Assembly (NCBI GenBank): GCA_028820325.1
Contig: JAPPJO010000049.1
Span: 23,578 to 87,577 of the forward strand
Length of the DNA: 64,000 nt
Source of the DNA: Gammaproteobacteria bacterium
Lineage (GTDB): Bacteria; Gemmatimonadota; Gemmatimonadetes; Longimicrobiales; Gaopeijiaceae
Reading direction: 5' to 3'
Shown here one piece after another: positions 25,791 to 35,549 of the stretch (position 1 is its first letter; every line of letters starts with the position of its first letter). Under the pieces are notes generated by a model that was not told the origin of the DNA, did no database searches, and worked only from the letters and a program-made list of their open reading frames with translations. Made by a program: the position numbers and the translations under genes.

Positions 25791-26763
25791 CTAGTCCGGC
25801 ATCGGAAGCGCCTTGACTCGAGGCGCGAGGATGGCGTGGAGCGCTTCCACCCTGGCAAGGAGCCAGCGGTACTGCTCGATACGCTGGTCAGGATCCCCAA
25901 AGTCGGTCGCGAGACGCCAGTAGACCCTCCGCTGCTGGACACCGGTGGGATTGTACCATTCCAGCGCTTCATCGAACTCGTGCTCTTTCTCGATTACCTG
26001 TCGGTCGACGTGCAGCAGATCGAAGTAGTGATCGCTTTCTTGAACCGGTGATTTGTAGTTCCGCCCTCAGTTCGTGACCGCCAGCCTCCGTCCATGTGGA
26101 CATGACACCGTACAGGAAGAAGCCGCCCCGTCCGACTCCGGCCACTCCCAGCCAGCTCTGAGGCCGAGGCGCGTGAGTCTTGGTTACGATCTTGCCCTTT
26201 CGGGAGACGAACTCCGCGAAGCCCTCCCAGAAGCGAAGTTGAATCCGTTGGGTGTCCGTCAGCGCTCCCTTATCCACACCCTCCTTCGTCCAGTCGTTCG
26301 GCCTGGTGACGACGTTGAGCTTCGGCGCCGGTGCCGATTCCCCGATTCGCCAAAGCTCGATCTCCAGACCGAAGAACCGAGTACCGGTTTCGGACACTTC
26401 GTTGAGCCAGTCCAGCGCGGCTCGGTGCTGATCCGTGAATGTTCTGGCGACCCACACCACCACCCGGGCGTTGAAATGGGAGGCATAGGTCAGAAGTTTG
26501 CCCAGGTGGTCGTGATCCGTCTGGCCCAGCTGATTCTCCACCACCACCATGGTCTGGTCGCTCGGATCCCGGCAGAGGACATCGGCCGAATACGGACCCA
26601 CCTTTTCCTCTCGCGCTACAAACTCCAAGGACATTCCCAAGGCGTCAGCTAGGATCCCCAGGTTTTCCTGCTCTGCCAGCCAAGGAGTGAAGTCCTTCTC
26701 TTCATTTGGCCAAACCTCGCGCAGTGCAACAGGTTCTAGGCGGCCAAGGTTGGTCTTACCCAT
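25791..26763 (-). pseudogene. DUF4268-type protein split by a frameshift
   Basis: The first frame (26763 to about 26040) encodes a nuclease-like N-terminus (FTPWLAEQENLGILADALGM, VVENQLGQTDHDHLGKLLTYA) and a DUF4268 start (LRFWEGFAEFV, GVMSTW, LRAELQIT). It then turns into Arg-rich nonsense. From 26041 down, the next frame gives a typical DUF4268 end: HYFDLLHVDRQVIEKEH, ALEWYNPTGVQQRRVYW, DWRI-like repeats and a TAG stop at 25791-25793. The break is around TCAAGAAAGC (26034-26043). Proteins of this type often sit beside restriction systems. It could be a mutation or an assembly error. Confidence 0.8.
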
Positions 26764-26891
26764 GTGCGCTCATCCCTCCGGTCCGGTGCCTTCTCCAGCC
26801 AACCTGTCGGATGACTACCGTTCTACAACAGTTGGGTTTCTGGCGGGTGTCCTCGGTGGCCACCGGGGCACCCGCATTTCCCTGTTCGGCG

Positions 26892-29636
26892 TTAGTGCCA
26901 AGCCTCTCGGCTTGGAATCCCACGGCTGAACAGCATCTCCAGCCCGGTCGAGCGGCTGACCGAATCCGTCGCATCCGCAGCGGCTTGAGTCGAGGGTGGT
27001 GGATCGCGCAGGAACCCCCTCACCTGCCCAGTTCGCCGGTCGCGCAGAATCGTCATGGGCATGTCGGTGTCTCTGTCCAGCGTGAACGATCCTACGGGCC
27101 CGGCGAGGGTGATACTGCCAAGATCGCCCTCCCACGCGTCCTGCCTGGGCAACACGAACGCGAAGCTGGAGCCACCATCGCCATCGGAGATCTCAGGCAT
27201 GTCGAAGGTGAAGGAGAACAACTCAGTCCCATCGGCTCCAGCCCGGCCGCTGATGCGGTACGCGCCTCCAGCGGTGGGCAGCGCGGGTTGCGCATCAACC
27301 AGGAAGGTGGGCTCAAGAAACGGCACTCCGTCGGCGTCGGTTCCTCCCCACAGGAGGATGGACTTGGTTGCAGTAGCAGAGGGGGCAGACGCCGTCACCG
27401 CATCAATCGTGGTGCTCGGGCGGTTGTAGAGCGCCTTCGTGAAATGGTAGTCGCTGATCCAGGTTGGACCGCAATAAGACATCAAATCCTTGTGGGAAGG
27501 GGGCACGACCGTGCCGCTACCGAAGTCGTAGCCCCGAGCGCCGATCTTTCCGTCAGGGTAGGGATACCCAGCGTCGAGCCCCCCGGCACCTCTACCGCAT
27601 GCCGCGTGGCCCAAGCTCAGGTTGTGGCCGAGCTCGTGCGCAATCGTGTGCGGATTGGCTGAGGAGACGCTCTCCTTGCCGCCGAGCAACGCGACTCCAG
27701 AAGAGTATCCCGAATACCCCGGGGGCAGGATGCCCATGTAGTATCTGGACCTGACCCCCTCCTCGCCCGATTCCATGGAGCGAATGGCAATCGTCTCGCG
27801 AAGCAGGCTTTGGGCGTCGCTACTTGAACTCAGGACGGGCTCATGGGCGGTCACCCTGATGTCACCAATCGGCAACAACGTTCGGGCGGGTCGGAGCGTC
27901 TCGTGATTCTCAGGATCGGCCGCGATGGCCCTGATCAGTTCCACCCTCGAGGAATCGTGGGTCTCGGTCCATACAAACGGGATGAGCCTAAGGTCGAAGA
28001 GGGCCATGTCATGTACCTCGACGGGCAAGCGCCCCGTCTCAGGAATCCGTGTTGCCGCCAGAAGCTCCGAATCAAGTGTCCCGTCGGGATCGATCTCGAT
28101 CACCATTTCGAGGCCGGGTTGGATGATGTCACCCGGAATCTCAGCGTTGGCAGACTTGGCAAAGGAGTCCTCATCCACCCGCATGGGGATTGGCTCGGAC
28201 TTGCCCGGAATGTACATCACGAAGGTCTTGCGACCTTCATGGAAGAAGTGGGCTTCGACACTTGGAATGCCTACGTCGGTGATCTGCGTCGCGGTGGGAA
28301 ACACACGTAGCATCGCTCTCTTTCCCGCGACCAGCGGGACGGGGAACTCCCGGGACTGGATGGCTTGTACGAGGTACGCGGACGAGTTTCCGTTAGTGCA
28401 GGGCTTGATCCTGCTTGACTCACGTGCCCGCAGCCATCTACGAAAGCCAGGATCTGCTGGGGCGCACAGACCTGTGCCCCCGGCCATGAGCGTCTGAAGC
28501 CAGCGTATCTCGGTGATCTCGACCGGCAGAGGTCCGGCCATTCCCGGGTTGTCGGTGAGGACCAGATGGCGCAGGTCTGACATCCCGCTCAGATTAGCGG
28601 GCACCGGCCCGGACAGATCGTTGTCCTCAAGCCACAGGGTCTCCAGTTTGGTGAGGCTGCCGAGTTCGGGCGGAATCGGACCCTTCAGATCGTTCGCTTG
28701 GATATACAGGGTATGCAGGTTGCCGAGGTTGCCCAACTCGGGAGGAAGCGGACTGGAGAAGTGGTTCTCCTGAAGCCAAAGCCTCCTGAGGCTGGCGAGG
28801 TTGCCGAGTTCAGGCGGGATTGGGCCGGTCATTCCGTTGAGAAACAAGTCTGTCAGGCTCGACAGATTGCCCAACTCGGATGGGATCGAGTCAGTCAGCC
28901 GGCCGAGCCGCAACTCTCTCAGGTTGGCAAGGTTGCTGATTTCGGACGGGATCGAATCCCAAAAGCCACTCAGGCGCAAACGCGTCAGGTTCGACAGGCG
29001 TCCAAGTTCGGGGGGAATTGGGCCGTCCGAGAGATCGTTTCCTACGAGGTCCAGCCACGTCAAGCGTGACAGGTTGCCAAGCTCGGGTGGAATCCGGCCT
29101 GACAGGCCCCTCAGGGACAAGTCCGTCAGATTGGCGAGGTTGCCGAGTTCAGCCGGGATTGGGCTGGAGAGGCCGTTGAGCCACAACTCTGTCAGGTTGG
29201 CGAGGTTGCCAAGCTCGGGTGGAATCGGGCCGCCCGAAAGATCGTTTGCACGGATGCGTAGCTGTGTCAGGTGCGATAGGTCGCCCAGTTCTGGTGGGAT
29301 GGAGCCAGAGAGGTTGTTCCAGCCGATGCGCAGCCTCTGGACCCGGCCTTGCTCATCGGTCTTAACGCCGTACCACTCCCCGAGAGGGGCATCCGTCAAC
29401 CAATTGGTGCTGTTGGCCCAGTTCGGCCCGTCCGTGGCGTGATAGAAGATCTCCAGGATTTCACGATCAGTGAGTTGGACCGTCGCACCCAACGCCGCCT
29501 GTTCATGGGTCTCCGGTGTGACCGCAAGGGTCGTTGCGCCTTCCGGAGGCAGGGTCGGGTCGTACTCTCCTTTGCACCCCGCGACCAGCAGTCCCAAGGA
29601 CGCGAGGAACACAATGAGGAGAGTGGGACGGGACAT
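26892..29636 (-). CDS. Lipoprotein with plant-type leucine-rich repeats and a zinc metalloprotease domain
   Basis: 914 aa. The signal peptide has the lipobox LVAGC (Cys21). Residues about 60-95 are a linker, then about a dozen plant-type LRRs (IPPELGNLxxLxxLxL) run to about residue 375. Several repeats are shortened and lack the usual Asn. A later domain carries HELGHNLSLGH (667-677), the extended zinc motif of metzincin-like proteases, with DLMSYC as the likely Met-turn, then about 150 residues of beta-rich C-terminal domain. It is probably cell-surface or outer-membrane anchored; partner recognition plus proteolysis is the natural reading (inference). It lies just beyond the RM island with normal local base composition. 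Confidence 0.85.
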   Translation of the reverse strand: MSRPTLLIVFLASLGLLVAGCKGEYDPTLPPEGATTLAVTPETHEQAALGATVQLTDREILEIFYHATDGPNWANSTNWLTDAPLGEWYGVKTDEQGRVQRLRIGWNNLSGSIPPELGDLSHLTQLRIRANDLSGGPIPPELGNLANLTELWLNGLSSPIPAELGNLANLTDLSLRGLSGRIPPELGNLSRLTWLDLVGNDLSDGPIPPELGRLSNLTRLRLSGFWDSIPSEISNLANLRELRLGRLTDSIPSELGNLSSLTDLFLNGMTGPIPPELGNLASLRRLWLQENHFSSPLPPELGNLGNLHTLYIQANDLKGPIPPELGSLTKLETLWLEDNDLSGPVPANLSGMSDLRHLVLTDNPGMAGPLPVEITEIRWLQTLMAGGTGLCAPADPGFRRWLRARESSRIKPCTNGNSSAYLVQAIQSREFPVPLVAGKRAMLRVFPTATQITDVGIPSVEAHFFHEGRKTFVMYIPGKSEPIPMRVDEDSFAKSANAEIPGDIIQPGLEMVIEIDPDGTLDSELLAATRIPETGRLPVEVHDMALFDLRLIPFVWTETHDSSRVELIRAIAADPENHETLRPARTLLPIGDIRVTAHEPVLSSSSDAQSLLRETIAIRSMESGEEGVRSRYYMGILPPGYSGYSSGVALLGGKESVSSANPHTIAHELGHNLSLGHAACGRGAGGLDAGYPYPDGKIGARGYDFGSGTVVPPSHKDLMSYCGPTWISDYHFTKALYNRPSTTIDAVTASAPSATATKSILLWGGTDADGVPFLEPTFLVDAQPALPTAGGAYRISGRAGADGTELFSFTFDMPEISDGDGGSSFAFVLPRQDAWEGDLGSITLAGPVGSFTLDRDTDMPMTILRDRRTGQVRGFLRDPPPSTQAAADATDSVSRSTGLEMLFSRGIPSREAWH

Positions 29637-30097
29637 GGCCGGCCTCTCGGCGCATTATTGGGTCCAGCGACCCGATCCCGCAGCACCGGTCCCGGACCTG
29701 CGTTGTGCTTGGCAGGATCCAATGCTAGGCGTTGCGTTTGCGTTACGCTAGAGTCGCCCGGAGAACGTCAGAGCGATATCAAGAGGATTTGCAAGTCGCG
29801 CACAGCTCGGAATTGTGTAGCTCCGGGCGTTTGGGGTGTCCGATCCGCCCTTCTCACCTGAATCAGGAGATTATTTCGTAATCCAACCTCAAACTGCCGC
29901 ACGGCAGGACCTTGCGTTGCGCCGGAGCAAGCCCGTCGCCTACCCTGCGTGGAAGGGCGGAGGTCAACTCCACACAGTGGGATGTTCAAGATCCGGGGGT
30001 CAGATCCTCCACCGACCGGCGACGATTGCCCGAACTCTCGCCATAGGCGCGTCAACGCGATGTGGAGCAGGAGTCTCTCCGCTCTTCATCCCGGCAT
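29637..30097. other. 460-bp gene-free stretch
   Basis: Upstream of the LRR-protease and downstream of the HD gene. No frame resembles a protein; a possible promoter for the LRR gene should lie near 29640-29760 but no clear -35/-10 pair can be named. No RNA gene or repeat was seen. Confidence 0.4.
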
Positions 30098-30670
30098 TCA
30101 GGTAGACTCCGCCGTCCAACATGGCCACTGCGTCCGCCAAGGTTTATCCTTTCCGCCGTCTGCCGAGGCAGCGTCCGCCGCCCTCGTTGGATGCCTCGCC
30201 ACCGGTGACGATCCGTCAAGCGGTCGTTCCTCGTCGTTGTCGAATTCATCCAGCTGGCCGAGCCGCTCGAGTGATTTCGCGTACTTCGGCCGGAGGTGTT
30301 CCGGACAGTTCTGGCAAGGCCTCAGGTTATCGGTCAAATCGGCCCGCTTCACCCAAACCGCGATCCGGTTCTCGGACGTTGCAATCCGCTCGATATAGGT
30401 GTCATAGGGATCCGAGGCCTTCCGCGTGAGCAGGTTGAGAGCTTGGAGCTCTTCCACGGTCAGCCTCGCGCGCACCGCGTCGATCGACCCTCCATCCTCG
30501 ACCACGTCATGCAGGACAGCGACCACCCGCGCGTCATCTGGAACGTTCTCCATCACGCGGAGCGGGTGCCGGACAAAGACCTCGCCGTCCTGGTCGGTTT
30601 CACCTCGGTGGTTGTCGAGCGCGACCTGGATGGCGTCCTCGAGAAGCCCGGATCGATCGCTTTTCGTCAT
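30098..30670 (-). CDS. HD-domain phosphohydrolase (SpoT/YfbR-like)
   Basis: 190 aa from ATG 30670. VRHPLRVMENV and VAVLHDVVEDGG contain the HD-family metal residues (H, HD, later D in KRADLTDNLR), the pattern of (p)ppGpp hydrolase and other nucleotide phosphohydrolases. There is no synthetase, TGS or ACT domain, so it is a small stand-alone hydrolase. The last ~40 residues (from DGSSPVARHP) look unlike the family and may be a degraded end. The substrate is unknown. Confidence 0.7.
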   Translation of the reverse strand: MTKSDRSGLLEDAIQVALDNHRGETDQDGEVFVRHPLRVMENVPDDARVVAVLHDVVEDGGSIDAVRARLTVEELQALNLLTRKASDPYDTYIERIATSENRIAVWVKRADLTDNLRPCQNCPEHLRPKYAKSLERLGQLDEFDNDEERPLDGSSPVARHPTRAADAASADGGKDKPWRTQWPCWTAEST

Positions 30671-30810
30671 CACGCCCCTGCTGCAGAGTAAGCCATAAGC
30701 CAAACGACGGCACCGAACGTCCATCCAGCCCGCCATTGCGGTGGGCGCTCACCAGAATGGTCGAGACCGGATCGGGCTGGATTACCCGCGTCAGGAGCCG
30801 CGCCGCCGGT

Positions 30811-31455
30811 TCAGTCTGCGCGTCGAGGCGTGAGTCCGGCGGCAATCGCCGCCCCGCCCCTGGCCGTGAACACTCCCAGTGTCAATCCGGCGACTCCCAG
30901 GAAAGCGGCGAAACCGACCGGGCTCTGGAGCCCCCCCACGAGCTCCGCGGCCAAACTGCCGGCGGGTAGTCCGGCGCCGAATCCGGCGACGCACAAGACT
31001 ATCCACCGGCGAGCCATCGGCGCCGCGGGACGAAGCGTCAGCCACTGCGCCGCGCCCAGCCCCAGGCCGGCGAATGCCCCGACGAACGTCAACCCGCCGA
31101 GTCGGCCGAGCATGTCGAGCGCCTGCAGGCGCATTGGCTCGTCGGCCAATGCCTGGCCGAGCATCTCGACCAACACGATGCCGATGGTCATGCCGATACC
31201 GAGGCCGATACCCGAGGTCGCGACCCATGACGCGCCCAACCGCGGGTTCCTTCCCAGGGCCAGCCACTGGGCGGCGCCGAACATCGAGCCGGCCAACGCC
31301 AGGATGACGGGCGTCACCAACATCATGCCCACGACCGCCTCGACCGGTGCTGCCAGGCCCAAGCCGACGGCCAGCCCGCCCGCCAGGCCGAGCCCGCAGA
31401 GAACGGTCCAGCGCACCCCGAATCCGCTTGCAGCACCCCTGATATCTTCGATCAT
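30811..31455 (-). CDS. Small Gly/Ala-rich integral membrane protein
   Basis: 214 aa with about six or seven hydrophobic helices and a twofold-like repeat: 'FGAAQWLALGRNP' in the first half and 'LGAAQWLTLRPAA' in the second. This suggests internal duplication. ATG 31455 follows GGGAGG at a normal distance. No named family is recognised; the AAQWL-xLR motif recurs in uncharacterised membrane proteins. It is in line with the HD gene, 140 bp upstream of it. Confidence 0.65.
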   Translation of the reverse strand: MIEDIRGAASGFGVRWTVLCGLGLAGGLAVGLGLAAPVEAVVGMMLVTPVILALAGSMFGAAQWLALGRNPRLGASWVATSGIGLGIGMTIGIVLVEMLGQALADEPMRLQALDMLGRLGGLTFVGAFAGLGLGAAQWLTLRPAAPMARRWIVLCVAGFGAGLPAGSLAAELVGGLQSPVGFAAFLGVAGLTLGVFTARGGAAIAAGLTPRRAD

Positions 31456-31848
31456 CGCACACCTCCCATTCGGCCACCGTCGGTTGGGTCGACGTTCCGG
31501 CCCGTTGCTGGCTGTCAGTTGTCCTACCGGCGGGAACGGCAAACCGTGCCAACCGGCACGGTATTACTCTTGTTTGATGCCAAGGAGACTCTTTCCTCGT
31601 TTCCGGGTGGTTGGGTCGTCAGCGGCCGTAGATTCATGCGCGCCGGCCCGGCATCCTCACTGCCGTAGTTCCGCCCGAACAACCCGACGTAGATGTCGCG
31701 GGGCGTACTTCAGGTAGGTTTCGATCCTTCGGAAGTCCCGGTCGAGAAACGCGGCCATCTTGCGCAGCGCAACGTCTGGGCAACCGATGGGGCGGCGAGA
31801 GGCATCGAAGGAATTGCCTTGGTCGAAGACATCGGTCCGCTTTCAACC
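31456..31848. other. 390-bp divergent intergenic region with a protein-like fragment
   Basis: Minus-strand frame 31657-31807 reads like the end of a real protein (VALRKMAAFLDRDFRRIETYL... ending ELRQ and TGA at 31657-31659) but has no start or upstream continuation. It is probably a gene remnant of unknown family. The rest should hold promoters for the divergent membrane and propeller genes; none can be pinpointed. A small stem, GTGCCAACCGGCAC, is at about 31545-31559. Confidence 0.35.
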
Positions 31849-32952
31849 ATGAGGACTCAACGAACCATGATCGACCCGGATTCCCGTGGCTACGCCCGGG
31901 CCAGGCCCTTGTCGCTGCTGGTTGCCGCGTTACTCTCGTTCAACTGCGACCAGGAGCCGCAAACCGCGACCGGCCTGCAATGCGGTCCCCATCCTGCAGA
32001 CGTCGCCACACGGAACTTCGCAGGCGCGTTCACCCAGCTTGAGCCTCTGGTGTTCGGCGCTACCGGCCCCACCGCCGTGCTGTCCATCAGGACGCTGAGT
32101 GTTTCGCCGTCCGGCCAACTCCTTCTGACAGACAGCCGCAGTCTCGACCTGAAGGTTGCCGACAGCGAAGGGCGTATCGTCCAGGTGATCGGGGGTGAAG
32201 GCGAGGGTCCTGGCGAGTTCACGGCTCTCATGGGTGCCGTATTCCTGTCGGACGACCGGATCCTGACCCTTGATGCCGGCAGAGTGCTCGCGACGCTCTT
32301 CGACACGACGGGCGAGGTCCTGAGTACGTTCCCGCTAGGCGACCAACTGGACCCAAGAACTGTGGTGGCCATTGATGAATCCGCCTTTCTCATCGGAGGG
32401 ATGGTCACCACGCCGGGGGAAGGGAATGACATGGCCAGGATCTATTCCCTTGACGGAACCAGCTCGGAATCGTTCCTTCCCGCCGACCAACTCCTCTTCG
32501 ATACCCGGATGATCGTCGATGGTGTTTGGGCGGTCTCCTTACCGGGCGGCTCGCTGGCCCTGGGGCTCGATGTGACACCCGCCGTTCATCTGTTCTCCGA
32601 GACCGGCGCTCACATCTGCACGCAGGCGTCGGAGCCGCCTCTATGGTCGCAGTTGCTGCCGCGCGACGAGCCGGTTGCCATGGATCAGGCAACGCGCGAA
32701 TGGATCGAACGAGCGACCATGACCATCGGCGCCGCGTACGTCGGGGGCAGTGTGTACAGACAGTACAGGAGTTCGGGAGAAAACGGCGTGTCGTTGCTTG
32801 CCGAGTATGATGCCGATCTGAATCTGCGGAACGTCTACACCGCGGTTCCGGGCCGCCTGGTCGGGGGCGATGACGAAACGCTGTTCTTTCTTGGCGGCGA
32901 GTCGGTAGATGAGACACGAGTTTCGAGATTTCGAGCCAGATGGAACCGGTGA
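31849..32952 (+). CDS. 6-bladed beta-propeller protein, secreted
   Basis: 367 aa. A short N-terminus leads into a hydrophobic signal (LSLLVAALLSFNC) that may be a lipobox at Cys. The blade hallmark GGEGEGPGEF near residue 120 is shared with three other genes in this window. Repeated [DG]-x-[IV] strands follow the NHL/6-bladed propeller style. ATG 31849 or 31867 could start it; neither has a clear ribosome site. No partner gene is adjacent. Proteins of this type are abundant in Gemmatimonadota and Bacteroidota, with unknown ligands. Confidence 0.6.
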   Translation: MRTQRTMIDPDSRGYARARPLSLLVAALLSFNCDQEPQTATGLQCGPHPADVATRNFAGAFTQLEPLVFGATGPTAVLSIRTLSVSPSGQLLLTDSRSLDLKVADSEGRIVQVIGGEGEGPGEFTALMGAVFLSDDRILTLDAGRVLATLFDTTGEVLSTFPLGDQLDPRTVVAIDESAFLIGGMVTTPGEGNDMARIYSLDGTSSESFLPADQLLFDTRMIVDGVWAVSLPGGSLALGLDVTPAVHLFSETGAHICTQASEPPLWSQLLPRDEPVAMDQATREWIERATMTIGAAYVGGSVYRQYRSSGENGVSLLAEYDADLNLRNVYTAVPGRLVGGDDETLFFLGGESVDETRVSRFRARWNR

Positions 32953-32964
32953 GGAACTGCTGCG

Positions 32965-34149
32965 TCATCCATCCCCCCTACCTCCCCACCCCTCAATCTC
33001 CCGCCGAACTCTCGCCACCTGATCGGCAAGCTCGTCTCTCGACGGCAGATACAGCTGGTACTTCGACGCGTAGATGTTGGCGTCCTCGGGGAGCGTCAGC
33101 TCAACCACGGCGTCGTTTGTCCGGTCGCAGAGCAGGATCCCGACGGTCGGCAGCTCGTCATCGGTCTTCACGTAGCGGTCGAAGTAGGTCACGTACATCT
33201 GCATCTGGCCGAGATCCTGATGGGTCAGCTTCCCGGTCTTGAGGTCGATCAGCACGTAGCAGCGCAGCAGGCGGTTGTAGAATACGAGATCGACGAAGAA
33301 GTGACTGTCATCGAAGCTGAAGCGCTTCTGGCGCGCCTCGAACAGGAAGCCCTTGCCAAGCTCCAGCAGGAACTGTTGGAGCCGGTCGATGATGGCGATC
33401 TCCAGGTCGCTCTCGGAATACGCAGGCGTCTCCTCCAGACCGAGGAACTCCAGCACCACCGGATCCTTGATCAGGTCCGACGCCTTTTCGACGACCTGTC
33501 CCTCGCGGGCGAGACGGCGAACCTCGTGCTTGTCGCGGCTGAGCGCGAGCCGCTCGTACAGGGAGCTGTCCAGCTGCCGTTTGAGTTCGCGGACGCTCCA
33601 GCCGTTGTCCGCGGCCTCGATCTCGTAGAAACGGCGGGCTTCGGGGTCGGTTACCGACAGCAGGGTGACGTAGTGGGACCAGCCGAGCGGGAACCGCTGC
33701 AGAAGGAGGACGGGCACTGAAGCCCCTGACTCCTCGCCATGCGAAACGGGCAATTCGGAAAACAGTGTCTGCCGAATCTTCTCGGTGACGGAAACGGAAA
33801 ACGCCGTCCGCCGCTTCTCGAACTCCGGCACGACCTCCTTGAACTCCACGTAGAAACGCCGGAACTGCCTCAGGTATCGCACGGAGAACCCCCGTCCGAT
33901 CCTCTCCTGCAGCGCCGCCGAGAGCTTCCTGAGCGCCTGCGCGCCGTACTCGGCCCGGTCTGCGCCCCTCTGCTCGTACTCCACGATGTACCATCCGAAC
34001 AGCCAATTCCGCACGACCAGCGAGCGATCCACGGCGCGGGCAGCCGAACGCCGCGTCTCCTCATGCGTGTGCCGACACAACTCGACGAGGCGTTCGAAGT
34101 CGAATGGCTGTGAGAGCAGCAGGAGATGCCTGTCGTCCTTTCGATCCAA
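32965..34149 (-). CDS. PDDEXK nuclease of the YhcG/DUF1016 family
   Basis: 394 aa. The N-terminal helical DUF1016 domain (VVRNWLFGWYIVEYEQ, YGAQALRKLSAAL, RGFSVRYLRQFRRFY) is followed by the C-terminal PD-(D/E)xK nuclease with HFFVDLVFYNR and the core Asp and IDLKTGKL, then VTYFDRYVKTDDELPTVGILLC. Members are linked to DNA restriction and mobile-element defence in several genomes; the true target is not settled. It is a single convergent gene next to the propeller gene, 12 bp tail to tail. The length is normal. Confidence 0.85.
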   Translation of the reverse strand: MDRKDDRHLLLLSQPFDFERLVELCRHTHEETRRSAARAVDRSLVVRNWLFGWYIVEYEQRGADRAEYGAQALRKLSAALQERIGRGFSVRYLRQFRRFYVEFKEVVPEFEKRRTAFSVSVTEKIRQTLFSELPVSHGEESGASVPVLLLQRFPLGWSHYVTLLSVTDPEARRFYEIEAADNGWSVRELKRQLDSSLYERLALSRDKHEVRRLAREGQVVEKASDLIKDPVVLEFLGLEETPAYSESDLEIAIIDRLQQFLLELGKGFLFEARQKRFSFDDSHFFVDLVFYNRLLRCYVLIDLKTGKLTHQDLGQMQMYVTYFDRYVKTDDELPTVGILLCDRTNDAVVELTLPEDANIYASKYQLYLPSRDELADQVARVRREIEGWGGRGDG

Positions 34150-34521
34150 TCCGGACTCCGGCCAGGGGGGCTCGCTTGGCGGCAGAGCGGCATCGTGCGA
34201 GGCTGTGAGCCCGGTGCCGCCGGTAAGTATCGGATCGCTGGCTGGGCGAATACATGGCGGTATGAGACGGATTGCTCAGGCCGTCGAAATCAGGCTGTTG
34301 CGTTACCGCGGCGAGGGACCCTGGAGCGGCCCAACTTGGGTGGGCGACCTCTTTCACCGGTCGGAATCAGGACGCTTCCGCCTGGTCTCGTGGAGAGCAG
34401 CCTTCCCCGTCGGCTCCGCTGCGGTTCCCGGAACGATCCGCAGCTAGTGGTGAATGGTCGAAGGCGGGACGATCCGTGCGTGCTATTGGATCAGGCAAAC
34501 CTAGAACGTGGGGAGGTGGTG
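34150..34521. other. 370-bp stretch without a convincing gene
   Basis: Contains a 61-codon open frame (34262-34447, plus strand) with no recognisable family and no clear ribosome site. The rest shows no motif. It precedes the small coupled gene at 34522. Confidence 0.3.
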
Positions 34522-34752
34522 GTGGGCAAATTCGAGCGCAGTCTGGATGAGTTGTTCGACCGGGGAGCGCGGGAGGGCGCCCGGCAGGTTCTGGGCCAAC
34601 TGGCGACCCGAAGATTCGGTGAGGAGACGGCCGGGCGTTTGTCCAAGCTGTTTGCGGAGTTCTCCGACTCCGAAGACATCGACAAGGTGAGCGGCGCGTC
34701 GCTGGAATGCCGTACCGGCGAAGAGTTCATCGAGCGGGTGCGGGCGGCGTGA
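34522..34752 (+). CDS. Small helical protein, Rpn/DUF4351-like C-terminal fragment
   Basis: About 76 aa after a run of three GTG codons (34516-34524); GKFERSLDELFDRGAREGARQ and RRFGEETAGRLSKLF resemble the C-terminal helical region found in Rpn/PD-(D/E)xK and DUF4351-type proteins. The rest of such a protein is not found upstream, so it may be a remnant or a small stand-alone protein. Its TGA overlaps the GTG start of the methyltransferase (GTGA), supporting real translation. The start is uncertain. Confidence 0.45.
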   Translation: MGKFERSLDELFDRGAREGARQVLGQLATRRFGEETAGRLSKLFAEFSDSEDIDKVSGASLECRTGEEFIERVRAA

Positions 34753-35462
34753 GCCAACTGTCGCATCGGGTGACCACGATCAAGACGAATCGATCTCTGG
34801 TCTCGGCTCGCTGGGACACGGAGTATCGCCAGGGCCGATACGCCGACGAGCCTCCCCTCCCCTTCACGGCAGAGATCCTCGCCACGCTGCGCGCCAGCTC
34901 GCTCGCCGAGAGTAAGGGGCTCTACATAGGGTGCGGAAACGGTCGCAACTACCTTCCGCTCGCGAGGTCGGGACTGCGGCTCTTCGGTCTCGATCTTTCG
35001 GCCGAAGCGCTTCGCCAACTGGCCGCCCGAGAGTCTGCGAAGCCCGCGCGACTGATCTGCGCCGACTTCCGGGAGTTCGCCAGCCAGCACCGCTTCGGCT
35101 ACGTGATCGCCATTCAGGTGCTTCAGCATGGCGTAGCTGCCGACGTGTCCAAGTACTTTTCGCGAGTCAGGTCGCTGCTGTCCCTCGGTGGCCTCTTCTT
35201 CCTTCGCGTCAATGCCGCGTCGACTCAGGTGCGGTGGCCGCACACCGTCATCGAACGGAATGAACTTGGCGGGTTCACGGTCTTGTACGAAGCCGGTCCC
35301 AAGCGCGGTCTCCCCGTCCACTTCTATGCGCGCGACGAACTATTGGCCTTGACCCGCGATGGTTTTGCTCTCCTGGCTGAACCTCGTGAGGACGTTGCGG
35401 TGCGCACGCCCCCGGAAGCGGGCCGCTGGGTCCAGTGGGAGGCAATCTGGAAGCGGACATGA
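34749..35462 (+). CDS. Class I SAM-dependent methyltransferase
   Basis: 237 aa. RWDTEYRQGRY is followed by the SAM-binding motif I LYIGCGNGRNYLPLA, motif II LFGLDLS and the motif IV-like YVIAIQVLQHG. The overall pattern resembles TehB/tellurite-resistance-like small-molecule methyltransferases, although the acceptor is unknown. GTG 34749 is coupled to the previous gene. The C-terminus is rich in beta strands and ends normally at TGA. Confidence 0.7.
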   Translation: MSQLSHRVTTIKTNRSLVSARWDTEYRQGRYADEPPLPFTAEILATLRASSLAESKGLYIGCGNGRNYLPLARSGLRLFGLDLSAEALRQLAARESAKPARLICADFREFASQHRFGYVIAIQVLQHGVAADVSKYFSRVRSLLSLGGLFFLRVNAASTQVRWPHTVIERNELGGFTVLYEAGPKRGLPVHFYARDELLALTRDGFALLAEPREDVAVRTPPEAGRWVQWEAIWKRT

Positions 35463-35549
35463 CAAGTCACCGTTTCGCTTTGCCCGACATTCCGCATGAA
35501 CGCCGTGTCCACGCCTCGTCCGCCGCGCTGACTCGTCGCACCTTCCTCC

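Noticed and set aside
28500..29400. Regular ~70-bp repeats suggesting a CRISPR array
   Set aside because: They are the coding repeats of the leucine-rich domain and have no spacer/direct-repeat pattern. No cas gene is present.
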